A DNA stretch of 64,000 bases from Nonomuraea sp. NBC_00507 (GTDB lineage Bacteria > Actinomycetota > Actinomycetes > Streptosporangiales > Streptosporangiaceae). The number at the start of each line of letters is the position of its first letter. The first letter of the stretch is position 1. Shown piece after piece: positions 43,400 through 52,780 of the stretch. A program made the position numbers and the translations under genes. Under the pieces are notes generated by a model. That model worked only from the letters and a program-made list of their open reading frames with translations, was not told the origin of the DNA and made no database searches. Location: contig NZ_CP107853.1 of the NCBI RefSeq assembly GCF_036013525.1, forward strand, positions 7,068,001 to 7,132,000. The letters run 5' to 3'.

Positions 43400-44119
43400 T
43401 CACGCCATGGCCTCGGCGGCGATGCGGGCGGCGGTCTCGCCGGGCGGGTAGCCGAGGGTGAGGCCGCGTACCGACAGCGGGGTCTGCGCGAAACGGACCT
43501 CGCCGTCGTCGCCCAGGACGTAGTCCAGCGCGGGGGAGCGGTGGCGGTGCGCCTCCAGCGCCGCCACCTCCCGCTCCGCAGGCTCCGGCGGGAGCACGTC
43601 CCGGTAGTCGGCGATCAGCGCGTCCAGGTCGAACAGGTGCGCGTACGGCTCCGCCCGCCCCGCCACCACCCGGATCACCTCCCCGATCACCCGCGCCTGG
43701 TACACCAGCCCGGCGCCGCCGCATTCGGCGAGCCAGGCCAGCGCCTCCTCGGGCGGCAACGTGAACGCCCCGTACGGCTTGCGCCCGTACAGCAGCGCCT
43801 CGGCGATCCACCGGTCACACCAGAGCTCATCCGCGTACGGCACGGGCGCGGTGGGGTCGAGCGCCACCCCCAGGGACAGCACCGGGTTCCAGGGCGACAC
43901 CATGGGGTTGCTGAAGCGCGGCATGCGTGGGCCGAGCCAGTGGCTGAGCGGGTAGCCGAACCAGACGGTCACGATCTCCGCCTGCCGATCCGGCAGGAGG
44001 CGCTCGTAAACGCCGTTCATGAGCTGGCCCCCGTCAGGGTGCCGCCAGGGGCCGGGCATGACACCCTGGGGGATCGGTGGAGTGCGGTAGTCGGGATGCA
44101 GGATCCACGCGTCCGCCAC
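43400..44119 (-). CDS. Protein of unknown function, 239 aa
   Basis: I do not recognise a family. The protein has no membrane segment or signal peptide. It is rich in Trp, Pro and Tyr (WILHPDYRTPPIPQG, VTVWFGYPLSHWLGPRMPRF, LPPEEALAWLAECGG) and the C-terminus carries YVLGDDGEVRFAQTPLSV. It ends 20 bases upstream of the HAD gene on the same strand, so they may be co-transcribed. The GTG at 44119 follows GGAAGGACGGAGACC; longer frames upstream are not credible coding sequence. Confidence 0.75.
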   Translation of the reverse strand: MADAWILHPDYRTPPIPQGVMPGPWRHPDGGQLMNGVYERLLPDRQAEIVTVWFGYPLSHWLGPRMPRFSNPMVSPWNPVLSLGVALDPTAPVPYADELWCDRWIAEALLYGRKPYGAFTLPPEEALAWLAECGGAGLVYQARVIGEVIRVVAGRAEPYAHLFDLDALIADYRDVLPPEPAEREVAALEAHRHRSPALDYVLGDDGEVRFAQTPLSVRGLTLGYPPGETAARIAAEAMA

Positions 44120-44172
44120 GGTCTCCGTCCTTCCGGGTCGCCGTCTGCCAGAGCACCAGAGTGGCACATGGG

Positions 44173-44826
44173 TCAGCGGTGGGCGCGGAACTCGCCGGCC
44201 TGGCGGACGTGGTCGATCATGATGCGCTCCGCGGCGTCGCCGTCGCCGGACTCCAGGGCGGCCAGGATGCCCTCGTGTGCCTCCAGCTGCACCTTGACCT
44301 GGGCGTCGTCCAGCCACAGCGACGCCTCGGCGGGCACGGGGAGGCTGTTGCGCACCGCCCTGGCGTGCGCGCCCAGGAACGCGGGCCCGCCGATGTCCAC
44401 GATGCGCAGGTGGAAACGCCTGCTCTGCTCGCCGAGCCGGTCGTTGCCGCCCTCCGCCGCGTCGGCGGCCATCGCGGCGTGCAGCTCGCGCAGCTCCGCC
44501 AGCTCCTCCGGGGTGATCCGGGCCGCCGCCAGGCGCGCGCCGAGGCCCTCGACCACCGCGCGCAGCCCGTAATACTCCGCCAGCGCCTCGTCCCCCAGGT
44601 CCACCACGGTCGCCCCGTGATGCGCCTCGTAGCTGATCAGCCGGTCCTTCTCCAGCCTGCGCAGCGCCTCGCGCACCGGCGTCACCGACACACCGAGCCG
44701 CCTGGCCACGTGCCCGGCGCGCAACGCCGTGCCGCCGGGGATCCGCGCGCTGCGGATCTCGTCGAGCAGCACGCTGTAGACGTAGTCGGCCTTGCTCATG
44801 GGCGGCCGCGGCTCGGTGCCTGACAT
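44173..44826 (-). CDS. GntR-family regulator, FadR/FCD subfamily, 217 aa
   Basis: Seen: winged helix at about 10-75 (YSVLLDEIRSARIPGGTALRAG, LGVSVTPVREALRRLEKDRL) and an all-helical FCD effector domain with Zn-binding-type residues (GLRAVVEGLGARLAA, RFHLRIVDIGG, HEGILAALESGD, DHVRQAG). FCD regulators usually sense organic acids. It is divergent from the CoA-transferase/lyase pair, with a palindrome between. The ATG at 44826 is preferred; a GTG at 44853 lies at the edge of the palindrome. Confidence 0.9.
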   Translation of the reverse strand: MSGTEPRPPMSKADYVYSVLLDEIRSARIPGGTALRAGHVARRLGVSVTPVREALRRLEKDRLISYEAHHGATVVDLGDEALAEYYGLRAVVEGLGARLAAARITPEELAELRELHAAMAADAAEGGNDRLGEQSRRFHLRIVDIGGPAFLGAHARAVRNSLPVPAEASLWLDDAQVKVQLEAHEGILAALESGDGDAAERIMIDHVRQAGEFRAHR

Positions 44827-44852
44827 ATCCCCAGTGTCCTGTATTACGGTCA

Positions 44853-44868
44853 CATAGGTTGACCTATG
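44853..44868. promoter_or_regulatory. Palindromic operator CATAGGT-TG-ACCTATG
   Basis: Perfect 7-bp arms around TG, in the divergent region of the FCD regulator and CoA transferase. It overlaps TTGACC (44859-44864), a candidate -35 for the plus-strand genes, and is followed by a strikingly AT-rich stretch (44869-44891) that would hold the -10. Size and form fit a GntR-family operator. Confidence 0.8.
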
Positions 44869-44894
44869 ACATATTTCTTATAAGTTATATACCC

Positions 44895-46082
44895 ATGACG
44901 AGCCTCGGCGACCTGCGGGTCATCGACGCGGCGACGTTGTTCGCCGGTCCTTCCGCCGCGATGATGCTGGGCGACTTCGGCGCCGACGTGATCAAGATCG
45001 AGCATCCCCGGCGCGGCGACCCGTCGCGCGGCCACGGCGCCTCCGTGGACGGTGTGGGCCTGTGGTGGAAGACCCTGTCGCGCAACAAGCGCACCGCGGC
45101 CGTCGACCTGTCCGGCGCGGAGGGACAGGAGATCCTGCGCGGCCTGGCCGAAGGCTCCGACGTGCTGATCGAGAACTTCCGCCCTGGCACCCTGGAGCGC
45201 TGGAACCTCGCCCCCGACGAGCTCATGAAGCTCAACCCGCGGCTGATCGTGGCGCGGATGACCGGGTTCGGGCAGAGCGGGCCGATGGCCCGGCAGCCCG
45301 GGTTCGGGACGCTGGCCGAGGCCATGAGTGGGTTCGCGGCCATGACCGGGCAGCCTGACGGGCCGCCCACCCTGCCGCCGCTGGCCCTTGCCGACGGCAT
45401 CGCGGGCCTCGCCATGTCGTACGCGATCATGGTGGCGCTGCACGCCCGTGACCGCACGGGACGCGGCCAGGTCATCGACATGGCGATCATCGAGCCCATC
45501 CTGGGCCTGCTGGGGCCGCAGATGACCGCCTACAAGGCCCTCGGCGTCGTGCCGCGGCGGACCGGAAACCGCTCGAGCAGCAACGCGCCGCGCAACACCT
45601 ACCGCACCCGCGACGGCCGCTGGCTGGCGATCTCCACCAGCGCCCAGCCCATCGCCGAGCGCGTCGTCACCCTGGTCGGGCGGCCCGACCTGGTCGAGCA
45701 GCCGTGGTTCGGCACGGGGCACGGCCGGGTCCAGCACGTGGACGAGCTGGACGAGGCCGTCGGCTCCTGGATCGCCGAACGCGACGCCGCCGAGGTCATC
45801 GCCCGCTTCGAGGAGGTCCAGGCCGCGGTCGCGCCCATCTACGACGTGACCGACATCGCCGAGGACCCCCAGTACGCGGCGCTGGGCACGTTCGTCGAGC
45901 TGCCCGACGAGGAGCTCGGCTCGCTCACCATGCAGAACGTGTTGTTCCGCCTGTCGGACACGCCGGGCGAGATCCGCTGGCCGGGGCGGCCGCTCGGCCG
46001 GGACACCGACGAGGTGCTCGCCGAGCTCGGCTACTCCGGCGAGCGGATCGCGGCGCTGCGCGCGGCCGGGGTGATCGCATGA
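44895..46082 (+). CDS. Family III CoA transferase (CaiB/BaiF), 395 aa
   Basis: Moves CoA from one acyl-CoA to another carboxylic acid. Seen: LRVIDAATLFAGPSAAMMLGDFGADVIKIEHP (CoA-binding N-terminus), NFRPGTLERWNL, TGFGQSGP and the aspartate in ALADGIAGL corresponding to the catalytic Asp of formyl-CoA transferase. The acid cannot be assigned. The next gene, a CitE-like lyase, overlaps by ATGA, so the pair could activate a hydroxy-diacid with CoA and split it. I use ATG 44895; a TTG at 44859 would start within the operator. Confidence 0.92.
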   Translation: MTSLGDLRVIDAATLFAGPSAAMMLGDFGADVIKIEHPRRGDPSRGHGASVDGVGLWWKTLSRNKRTAAVDLSGAEGQEILRGLAEGSDVLIENFRPGTLERWNLAPDELMKLNPRLIVARMTGFGQSGPMARQPGFGTLAEAMSGFAAMTGQPDGPPTLPPLALADGIAGLAMSYAIMVALHARDRTGRGQVIDMAIIEPILGLLGPQMTAYKALGVVPRRTGNRSSSNAPRNTYRTRDGRWLAISTSAQPIAERVVTLVGRPDLVEQPWFGTGHGRVQHVDELDEAVGSWIAERDAAEVIARFEEVQAAVAPIYDVTDIAEDPQYAALGTFVELPDEELGSLTMQNVLFRLSDTPGEIRWPGRPLGRDTDEVLAELGYSGERIAALRAAGVIA

Positions 46083-46948
46083 GCGTGCCCTGGTCGCCCG
46101 TGACCTGGTTGTACGTCCCCGGCGACCGGCCCGAGCGGTTCGCCAAGGCCGTCGCGTCCGGCGCCGACGTGGTCATCATCGACCTGGAGGACGCGGTCGC
46201 GCCCGCGCACAAGGACGAGGCCCGCGCCAACGCCGCCGCCTACCTGCGCGCGGGGATGAGCGACGTCCCCGTGCACGTGCGGATCAACGACCTGGCCACC
46301 GAGCGGGGGCAGGCCGACCTCGCGGCGGTGGGGGAGCTGGCCGCCGCCGTGCGGGTGCCCAAGGTGGAATCGGCCGCGGTGCTGGACATGGTCGCCGGCG
46401 GGCGTGCGTACGCGCTGCTGGAGTCGGCGGCGGGGATCGTCGCCGCCCGGGACATCGCCGCGCACCCGCGCGTGGCCGGCGTCGCGCTCGGCGAGCAGGA
46501 CCTGGCCGCCGAGCTGTCCATCACCGACGAGAGCGCCATGAACCACCTCAGGCTGCAGGTCGTGCTCGCCGCCGCCGCGGCCGGCCTGCCGCCGGTCCCC
46601 ATGTCCGTCTACCCGCACATCAACGACGAGGCCGGGCTGGCCGCCTCCTGCCGGGCCGGCCGCGCGCTCGGCCTGTTCGGCAGGACCGCCATCCACCCGC
46701 GTCAGATTCCCGCGATCAGGCGGGCGTTCCGCCCCACCGAGGAGGAGGCGGCCAGGGCCGCCGAGATCGTCGAGGCGGCCGAACGCGCCGAGCGTGCGGG
46801 GATCGGCGCGGTCGCGCTGCCCGACGGCCGCTTCGCCGACGCCCCGATCGTCGCCCGGGCCCGCCGCACCGTGGCCTTGAACCGACAGCTCGCGGACGAT
46901 GACGGTGGCGGCCGGGGCCTGTTCCACCGGACGGGCGGCGAGGACTAG
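46079..46948 (+). CDS. HpcH/HpaI-family CoA-ester lyase (CitE-like), 289 aa
   Basis: Seen: TWLYVPGDRPERFAKAVASGADVVIIDLEDAVAP (CitE-family N-terminus with metal-site Asp/Glu), VRINDLATERGQADL (substrate Arg), VRVPKVESAA, LLESAAGI, VALGEQDLAAEL (metal Glu/Asp) and GRTAIHPRQIPAIRRAF. Relatives cleave malyl-, beta-methylmalyl- or citramalyl-CoA. With the CoA transferase this suggests activation and retro-aldol cleavage of a C4-C6 dicarboxylate. The start overlaps the upstream stop (ATGA); the TAG stop shares a CTAG with the convergent TetR gene. Confidence 0.92.
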   Translation: MSVPWSPVTWLYVPGDRPERFAKAVASGADVVIIDLEDAVAPAHKDEARANAAAYLRAGMSDVPVHVRINDLATERGQADLAAVGELAAAVRVPKVESAAVLDMVAGGRAYALLESAAGIVAARDIAAHPRVAGVALGEQDLAAELSITDESAMNHLRLQVVLAAAAAGLPPVPMSVYPHINDEAGLAASCRAGRALGLFGRTAIHPRQIPAIRRAFRPTEEEAARAAEIVEAAERAERAGIGAVALPDGRFADAPIVARARRTVALNRQLADDDGGGRGLFHRTGGED

Positions 46949-47583
46949 GACGGTTGCCACCAGCGGGCCGACAGCTCCTCGTCCTCCGGGGCCGGCCCCG
47001 GGAGCCCTCGGTGCGCCGGCGGTACGCGCAGCGAGTCCATCACGAGCGCCAGGTAGCGGTGGCGCAGCTGCGAGGTGCGTTCGTCGTCGCCGAGCTTGAT
47101 CGAGGCGATCTGCTCGAACAGCAGCGCGATGTCCGCGGGTGTCACGTCCGGGCGCAACACCCCGGCCTCCACCGCCCGGTGGTGCATCTCGGTGGCCAGG
47201 CCGCCGGCCCTGACCGCCAGCCGGCCCAGCTCCTCCGTCGGGTGGAACGTCCCCGCCAGCTTGATCGTCAGGGAGTTGGTGTCGGCGTCCACGATGCCGC
47301 GCAGGTATCCGGCGAACGCCTCCCACGGGTCTCCTTCGTCGGCCAGCGCCCGCTCGGTCACCTCGATGTAGAGCTCGAGCCCGTCGCCGCACAACTTCTG
47401 CAGGAGGGCTTCCTTGCTGGGATAACGGCGGTAGAGTGCGCTGATCCCGACGCCCGCCTTCTCGGCCACGGCCGCGATGGGCGCGCCCGGATCGGCGGTG
47501 AAGACCGCGCGGGCCGCGTGGAGGATCAGCTCGTCGTTACGCGCTGCCTGGGCCTTGCGGCCGCTCATGGGAGTGGTGGTCAT
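46945..47583 (-). CDS. TetR-family transcriptional regulator, 212 aa
   Basis: Seen: N-terminal HTH (ILHAARAVFTADPGAPIAAVAEKAGVGISALYRRYPSKEALL) and a helical ligand domain of the subtype with FAGYLRGIVDADTNSL. It is convergent with the CitE-like gene and points away from the MFS transporter. The ATG at 47583 has GGAGG immediately upstream. A possible operator lies at 47599-47616. The target is unknown. Confidence 0.9.
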   Translation of the reverse strand: MTTTPMSGRKAQAARNDELILHAARAVFTADPGAPIAAVAEKAGVGISALYRRYPSKEALLQKLCGDGLELYIEVTERALADEGDPWEAFAGYLRGIVDADTNSLTIKLAGTFHPTEELGRLAVRAGGLATEMHHRAVEAGVLRPDVTPADIALLFEQIASIKLGDDERTSQLRHRYLALVMDSLRVPPAHRGLPGPAPEDEELSARWWQPS

Positions 47584-47598
47584 ACCTCCAGTATACGG

Positions 47599-47616
47599 GA
47601 ACGAATAATTCCGTTC
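47599..47616. promoter_or_regulatory. Inverted repeat upstream of the TetR gene
   Basis: GAACG (47599-47603) and CGTTC (47612-47616), 8 AT-rich bases apart, 16 bases before the TetR start. It is a candidate autoregulatory site. Confidence 0.45.
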
Positions 47617-47702
47617 TGCTAGTGAGGCTGCCGCGCCGCCACCATGCGGCTGTTTCGGCATGCTTGCGGGCCGCTTGCACGAGCACGGGCCGCACACGGC
47701 CT

Positions 47703-48968
47703 TTACCTGGGGGCGCGTGGGAGGACCATCCTGGCCGGGTTGACGAGGAGGAGGCCTGCGACGCCGACGATGGGGAGGACGGTGAGCTGCCAGAGGCCGG
47801 CGCCATCCCAGCCGAGGGCGCCTACCAGGCGGGCGAACAGGAGGCCGGAGAAGGCGGCGGCCACGTAGTAGGACAGGATGAACAGCCCGGCGCCCCGGCC
47901 GACGTGGTGCGGGCGGACGGCCCGCTGCATGGCGGTGGAGCAGTTGGTGAACAGGAAGCCGCTGGCGAACGTGCCCATGAGGAAGGACAGCAGATACTGG
48001 GCCTGCGCCGAGGTGGCGACCTGATACATCAGGTATGCGGTGGCCGAGGTGGCGACCATGGCGAACATCAGCAGGCGGGGCTGGTTGAGCCGGTCGCCCA
48101 GCCAGCCGGCCGGCAGGGCCATCATGGCGCCCAGGCCGCCCATGGACACGGCGAAGGCCGCCTGGTCGGGGGCGAAGCCGAGCCCGTCGCGCAGGAAGGT
48201 GGGGTAGAGGCCGAGGTAGCCGTAGAAGACCAGCCCGGACACGGCGCACGCGATGCCCATGCCGAGGGTGTTGCGGTTGTAGGGCGAGGCCGGCACATGG
48301 TCGTAGGACGCGGCGTCGCGTTCGGTGGTCGTGCCGGTGACCGCCTCGGTCATCGTGCGCGACACCGTGGCCGCGATGAGCAGGCTCATGACGAGACCGG
48401 CGGCGGCGAACAAGAAGAACGGCGCCCGCCAGGTCCCCCAGCTGCCTGCCACCGAGGAGCCGAGGAGCGGACCGAGGAAGACGCCCAGGCCGAAGGCCAC
48501 GCCCACGACACCGGCGGCCAGCGCGCGGCGGTGGAAGAAGAACGCCCCGATCACCGCGTACAGGACGGTGGCCTGGACGCCCTCACCGACCCCGGAAACC
48601 AGGCGGTAGACGCTCATGTCGACGAAGCCCGCGGCCAGCGGGATGGCCAGCGTGCCGAGGGAGTAGACGAGCACGCTGACGAGGATGATGGCCTTGCGCG
48701 AAAGCCGGTCGGCCAGATAGCCGGCCGGAGGCCCGGCGAGCGCGAGTCCCAGCGTGAACCCGGTGGCCAGCAGCCCGCCCTGGTCAAGGGAGAAGCCGAG
48801 CTCGGCCCGGATCTCCGGCAAGAGGGGATAGAAGATCTGCCGGTCCATCGCGTTGAGCATGTACGAGGCGCACAGGACCGCGAACCCGATCGCGATGGAG
48901 GCCTTCGTCACCTGCTGGGAGCTCACGGGGGAAGTGCCGCCTGGGGGACGGTCGGTGGCGCTGCTCAT
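47703..48968 (-). CDS. MFS transporter, 421 aa
   Basis: Twelve membrane helices. Seen: YMLNAMDRQIFYPLLPEI in helix 1, GYLADRLSRKAIIL (motif A, between helices 2 and 3), RLVSGVGEGVQATVLYAV and GWLGDRLNQPRLL (second motif A). It resembles the anion:cation/metabolite symporter group that imports organic acids. Two palindromic operators lie upstream. It could supply the CoA-transferase pathway, though they are not in one operon. Confidence 0.9.
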   Translation of the reverse strand: MSSATDRPPGGTSPVSSQQVTKASIAIGFAVLCASYMLNAMDRQIFYPLLPEIRAELGFSLDQGGLLATGFTLGLALAGPPAGYLADRLSRKAIILVSVLVYSLGTLAIPLAAGFVDMSVYRLVSGVGEGVQATVLYAVIGAFFFHRRALAAGVVGVAFGLGVFLGPLLGSSVAGSWGTWRAPFFLFAAAGLVMSLLIAATVSRTMTEAVTGTTTERDAASYDHVPASPYNRNTLGMGIACAVSGLVFYGYLGLYPTFLRDGLGFAPDQAAFAVSMGGLGAMMALPAGWLGDRLNQPRLLMFAMVATSATAYLMYQVATSAQAQYLLSFLMGTFASGFLFTNCSTAMQRAVRPHHVGRGAGLFILSYYVAAAFSGLLFARLVGALGWDGAGLWQLTVLPIVGVAGLLLVNPARMVLPRAPR

Positions 48969-49005
48969 GGAGTGCTCCTACGTGCGGGGGGAAGTGAGCC
49001 AGTGG

Positions 49006-49019
49006 CGGACAATCGTCCG
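49006..49019. promoter_or_regulatory. Palindromic operator, copy 1, upstream of the MFS gene
   Basis: CGGAC-aatc-GTCCG with perfect 5-bp arms, 37 bases upstream of the MFS start. The same arms recur at 49114-49127. Confidence 0.7.
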
Positions 49020-49113
49020 TATGCCGGTCGCACGGCTGGCCCCAGAATGATGTGCGGCGCGATTGCTGTCAAGAGCTGGGCAAGTGTGACGGTACGCAGC
49101 GTCACCACATGCG

Positions 49114-49127
49114 CGGACAGTCGTCCG
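49114..49127. promoter_or_regulatory. Palindromic operator, copy 2
   Basis: CGGAC-agtc-GTCCG, the same arms and spacing as copy 1, 108 bases away. On the plus strand it abuts TACCAT (49128-49133), a -10-like hexamer 6 bases before an ATG at 49140, which suggests the promoter of a divergent leaderless gene. Confidence 0.7.
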
Positions 49128-49139
49128 TACCATGGCGAG

Positions 49140-49205
49140 ATGCCGGCCGAGCCGGCCACACGGTCGCGGGGGCGCCGAAAGCGCAAGGAGCCGGATGGGA
49201 CGTGG
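49140..49205 (+). pseudogene. Possible stub of a divergent TetR regulator
   Basis: From the ATG at 49140 the frame reads MPAEPATRSRGRRKRKEPD, which resembles the basic N-terminal arm of TetR repressors. It then runs into a terminator hairpin and loses all similarity. A divergent repressor is expected here, with an MFS gene on one side and two identical operators between. The rest of the gene seems to be missing. It is a short match and may be chance. Confidence 0.25.
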
Positions 49206-49221
49206 GGTCCCATCCGGCTCC
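49187..49221 (-). terminator. Strong hairpin terminator after the GH95 gene
   Basis: Perfect 15-bp stem (49187-49201 with 49207-49221; GGAGCCGGATGGGAC and its complement), 5-base loop, 26 bases after the fucosidase stop. On the minus strand it is followed by TTGCGCTTT. It also separates the fucosidase and MFS transcripts. Confidence 0.9.
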
Positions 49222-49247
49222 GGACGCACGCCGTGAAGGAGCGGACG

Positions 49248-52200
49248 TCAGAAGGCGAGCTGCCGCCAGTTCTTCACCTCTTCGGCGGTCAGCGTCCTGG
49301 CAATGATGGCGGCCCTGTCCAGCCCGCCGGTCAGTCGCTGGCCGCCGCCCTGGTCGGCGCCGAAGCGCAGCGGGCGCGAGGTGCAGCCGGTGATGCCGTC
49401 GGAGGTGGCCTGGCCGGTGGCCTTGCGCTCGCCGTCCACATAGGCGGTGAGGGCTCCGGTGCGGTCCAGGGTGACCACGAGGTCGATCCAGCGGCCGGTG
49501 GGCAGGGTGGTGTTCAGGGTGACGTTCACGCCCGCGCCGATGAAGCGCAGCGTGTTGCTCGGGGTCACGTCGAGGAGCACGCCGTCCGTGCCGGGGTCAC
49601 CGGACCGCTGGGAGTCGAACAGCCGCCGGTAGCCGCTGCCCGCGATCTTGACCTCGGCGGCGAAGGTCGCCTCGCGTACCAGTCCGAGTGTGGTGTCCGC
49701 GGTGGTCAGGTAGGTGGTGCCGTCGAGGACGAGCCCGCTGCCCGATGGGGCGGTGGCGTCGTACGCGGCGGCGCCGGTCACGGTGGCGTTGCGGCCGTTG
49801 CCCGAGGCGTCGGCGACCGTGCTGCCTTCCTGCGGGTCCCAGGCGACCAGGACCGAGCCGCTCTCGGGCGGGGCGCAGGGTTCCAGGGCGAGCACGGCGG
49901 AGGCCGCGCCCTTCCAGGAGTCGCCGGTGACCGCCGTGGACAGCACCGCGCGGCGCGAGCCGTCGGCCGGTCCGGGCGTGACGGTGAAGGCGGCGGTACG
50001 CCTCTCGCCGGGCGCCACGGCCACCAGGTGCCGGGTGGCCGGCTCGACGGTCCAGCCCTGGGGCACGGTGAGCGTCACGGCGGCGGCGGGCACCGCACGC
50101 CGCCCGGTGGCGGTGACCATGACCTGGGCCTCGAAGGCGGTGCCCGGCCTGGCCGTGGCGGGCGTCTTCAGGGCGACGGCCGCCTCGTTCTGGATCGTGT
50201 ACGCCTTGCCCGCGCGGGCGTTCCAGCTCAAGGTGTCGCCGTCGCGGTGCGGGCCGACCTCGTGGCCCTGCTCGTCGTGGACGCGGTAGCGGCCGGCGAT
50301 GAACGGCGACCTGACCTTGATGGGCCCGGTCTTGCCCGGGCGCACGGTGACGGTGGCGGGGGCGCCGTCCTTCCAGGCGGCGTCCACGGTGACGTCGCCG
50401 CGGGCGCGCAGGCCGGACACCGAGCCGTCCCGCCAGGCGGAGGGCAGCGCGGGCAGCACGTGCACCACGTCGTGCTGGCTCTGCACCAGCATCTCGGCGA
50501 TGCCGGAGGTGGCGCCGAAGTTGCCGTCGATCTGGAACGGCGGGTGGGTGTCCCACAGGTTGTCCAGCGTGGAGGCCTTGAGCTGCTCGGCGAGCATCTT
50601 GTGCGCGTGGTCGCCGTCCAGCAGCCGCGCCCAGAAGTTGATCTTCCAGGCCTTGCTCCAGCCGGTGCCGCCGTCGCCGCGCGCGGTCAGCGAGACCTTG
50701 GCCGCCTCGGCCTCCGGGGTGCCGGGGGTGATCTGGTTGCCGGGGTGGAGGGCGTACAGGTGGGAGACGTGCCGGTGGGTGTCGGTCTTGGAGTCCCAGT
50801 CGCTCTTCCATTCCTGGAGCTGGCCCCAGGAGCCGATGCGCAGGCCCGGGTCGAGCTTGGCCAGGGCGGCGCTCACCCTCGGCCTGGAAGTCCTCGTCCA
50901 CGTTCAGCTTCTTGGCCGCGGCCAGGGCGTTGGTGAACACCTCGCCGACGATCTGCTGGGACATCGACGCCCCGGCTGAGAAGTCGCCGTGCTCGGGGGA
51001 GTAGCTCGGAGAGACGACCAGTTTGCCGTCGCGCGGGTCGGTGTGCAGGAAGTCGAGCCAGAACTCCGCCGCGCCCTTGATCACCGGGTACGCGGTCTCA
51101 CGCAGGTAGTTCACGTCGCCGGTGAAGCGGTAGCTGTCGTAGAGGTGCTGGGTCGTCCAGGCGGCGGCGTCGGGGAACCAGAAGGCGGTGGCCCAGTCGT
51201 GTACGCCGGTGAAGCCGAACGGGTTGGTCTCGTTGTTGACCACCCAGCCGCGGGCGCCGTACATGTCCTGGGCGGTCTTGCGGCCCGGCGCGACCAGGGC
51301 CGAGATGTAGCGGTCGTACGGCGTGGTGGTTTCGTGCAGGTTGGTCTGCTCGGCGAGCCAGTAGTTCATCTGGAGGTTGATGTTGACGTGGTAGTCGGCC
51401 GACCAGGGCGGGCTGGTCGACTTGTTCCAGACGCCCTGCAGGTTGGCGGGCAGCAGGTCGTTCTCCCGGGAGGAGGAGATGAGCAGATAGCGGCCGTAGG
51501 CGAAGAACAGCGCCTCCAGCGCACGATCGTCTGGCGAGGCGCCGCCGGTGTAGTTCCTGCGCAGCTGGTCGGTGGGGATCGTCGGAGCGGTCTGGCCGAG
51601 GTCCAGCTTCACCCGGTCGAACATCTTGCGGTAGTCGGCGATGTGCGCGGCCTTGAGCTGGTCGTAGCCCTTCGCGGCGGCCGCGTCCACGGCGGCGGTG
51701 ACCGTGGCGTGCGGGTCCTCGCCGCGGTAGGCGGGGTACGTGCCGGCGTAGTCGGTGCCGGCCGAGAGCACGAACACGGCGCTGTCGGCGCCGGTGACGA
51801 TGACCTTGTCCCCGGCGTCGGTACGGGTGCCGCCCTGGGTGATCACCTGCACCTGGGCCTCGAAGGTCATCTTGTTGTTGCTGAGCTGCCCGCGGATGGT
51901 GAGCCGCCCGCCGGCGGCCGTGACCGTCTTGTCGTTGCGCGGCGAGGTGTGGCGCAGGGTGAACGACACCTTGCCGCCCTGGTCGGCGGAGAGCCGGCCG
52001 GCGATCACGTTGCCGGGGTTGCCGGCGAAGTACTCGCGCTCGTAGCGGACCCCGTCGGTGGTGTAGCCGACGCGGGCGACGGCCTCGCGCAGGCTTAACT
52101 CGCGACGGTAGCCGGCCGGGTTCTGGGGCGCGCCGGCGAAGTCGAGGTGGAGGTCGCCGAAGGTCTGGTAAGCGCCGAAGCCCGTCTTGGGCTGGCCCAG

Positions 52201-52599
52201 CTTGGCGGCCACGGCGCCCGGCGCCATCTTGCCATCGCGGTCGATCTGCTGCTGTACCTCGGCGATGGCGCCCGGCCGTGGGGTCTTCCAGTTGCCGAAG
52301 TCGTAGCCCGGGGAGCCGGGGCCGCCGGTCCACAGGGTCTTCTCGTTGAACTGGATCTGCTCCGACGCCACGCCGCCGAACACCATCGCGCCCAGGGGAC
52401 CGTTGCCGATGGGCAGGGCCTGCGTCTCCCAGTCGGTGGCGGGCTTGTCGTACCAGAGCGTCAAGTCATCGGGTGTCCAGCCCGAACTGGCCGGCGGCTG
52501 CGGGCCTGGTCGCGCGGACGCAGGGGCTGAGAGCCCGGCTGCCAGGGCGAACGCGACGATCAGGCTGACGCTGATTCGTCGCCTTGGGGGGTGAGCCAC
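49248..52599 (-). pseudogene. GH95 alpha-L-fucosidase split by a one-base frameshift
   Basis: The first frame (GTG 52599, GGAGG upstream) gives a signal peptide (RISVSLIVAFALAAG), LTLWYDKPATDWETQALPIGNGPLGAM, the GH95 asparagine site NINLQMNYW and catalytic acid SYSPEHG, ending at LNVDEDFQAE near 50878. The next frame continues exactly with VSAALAKLDPGLRIGSW, HVSHLYALHPG, the catalytic aspartate in HPPFQIDGNFGATSG, then a NEW3-like domain and a C-terminal LamG. An extra C in the CCC at 50876-50878 explains the shift; restored length is about 1116 residues. The break separates catalytic acid and base, so the truncated products would be inactive. It could be a recent mutation or a sequencing error. 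Confidence 0.9.
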
Positions 52600-52780
52600 G
52601 GAGTCCTCCGATCACATGGGACATCGATCAAGGAGATAGCACCGAAATGAGCTCGTAACAAGAGTTGACATCCGATGTTTTCGGCGCAGCTTCACGGGAT
52701 CGGCGGGATCCCGCAGCAACAATGCACTATGCGGCCATATTGATCCGATGTCATGGCGACGCCGGGAACCCTGGCGACCC

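Noticed and set aside
47622..50936. A 1104-residue plus-strand open frame
   Set aside because: It lies opposite the MFS and GH95 genes and crosses a terminator. It is rich in Gly, His and Arg with no recognisable domain.
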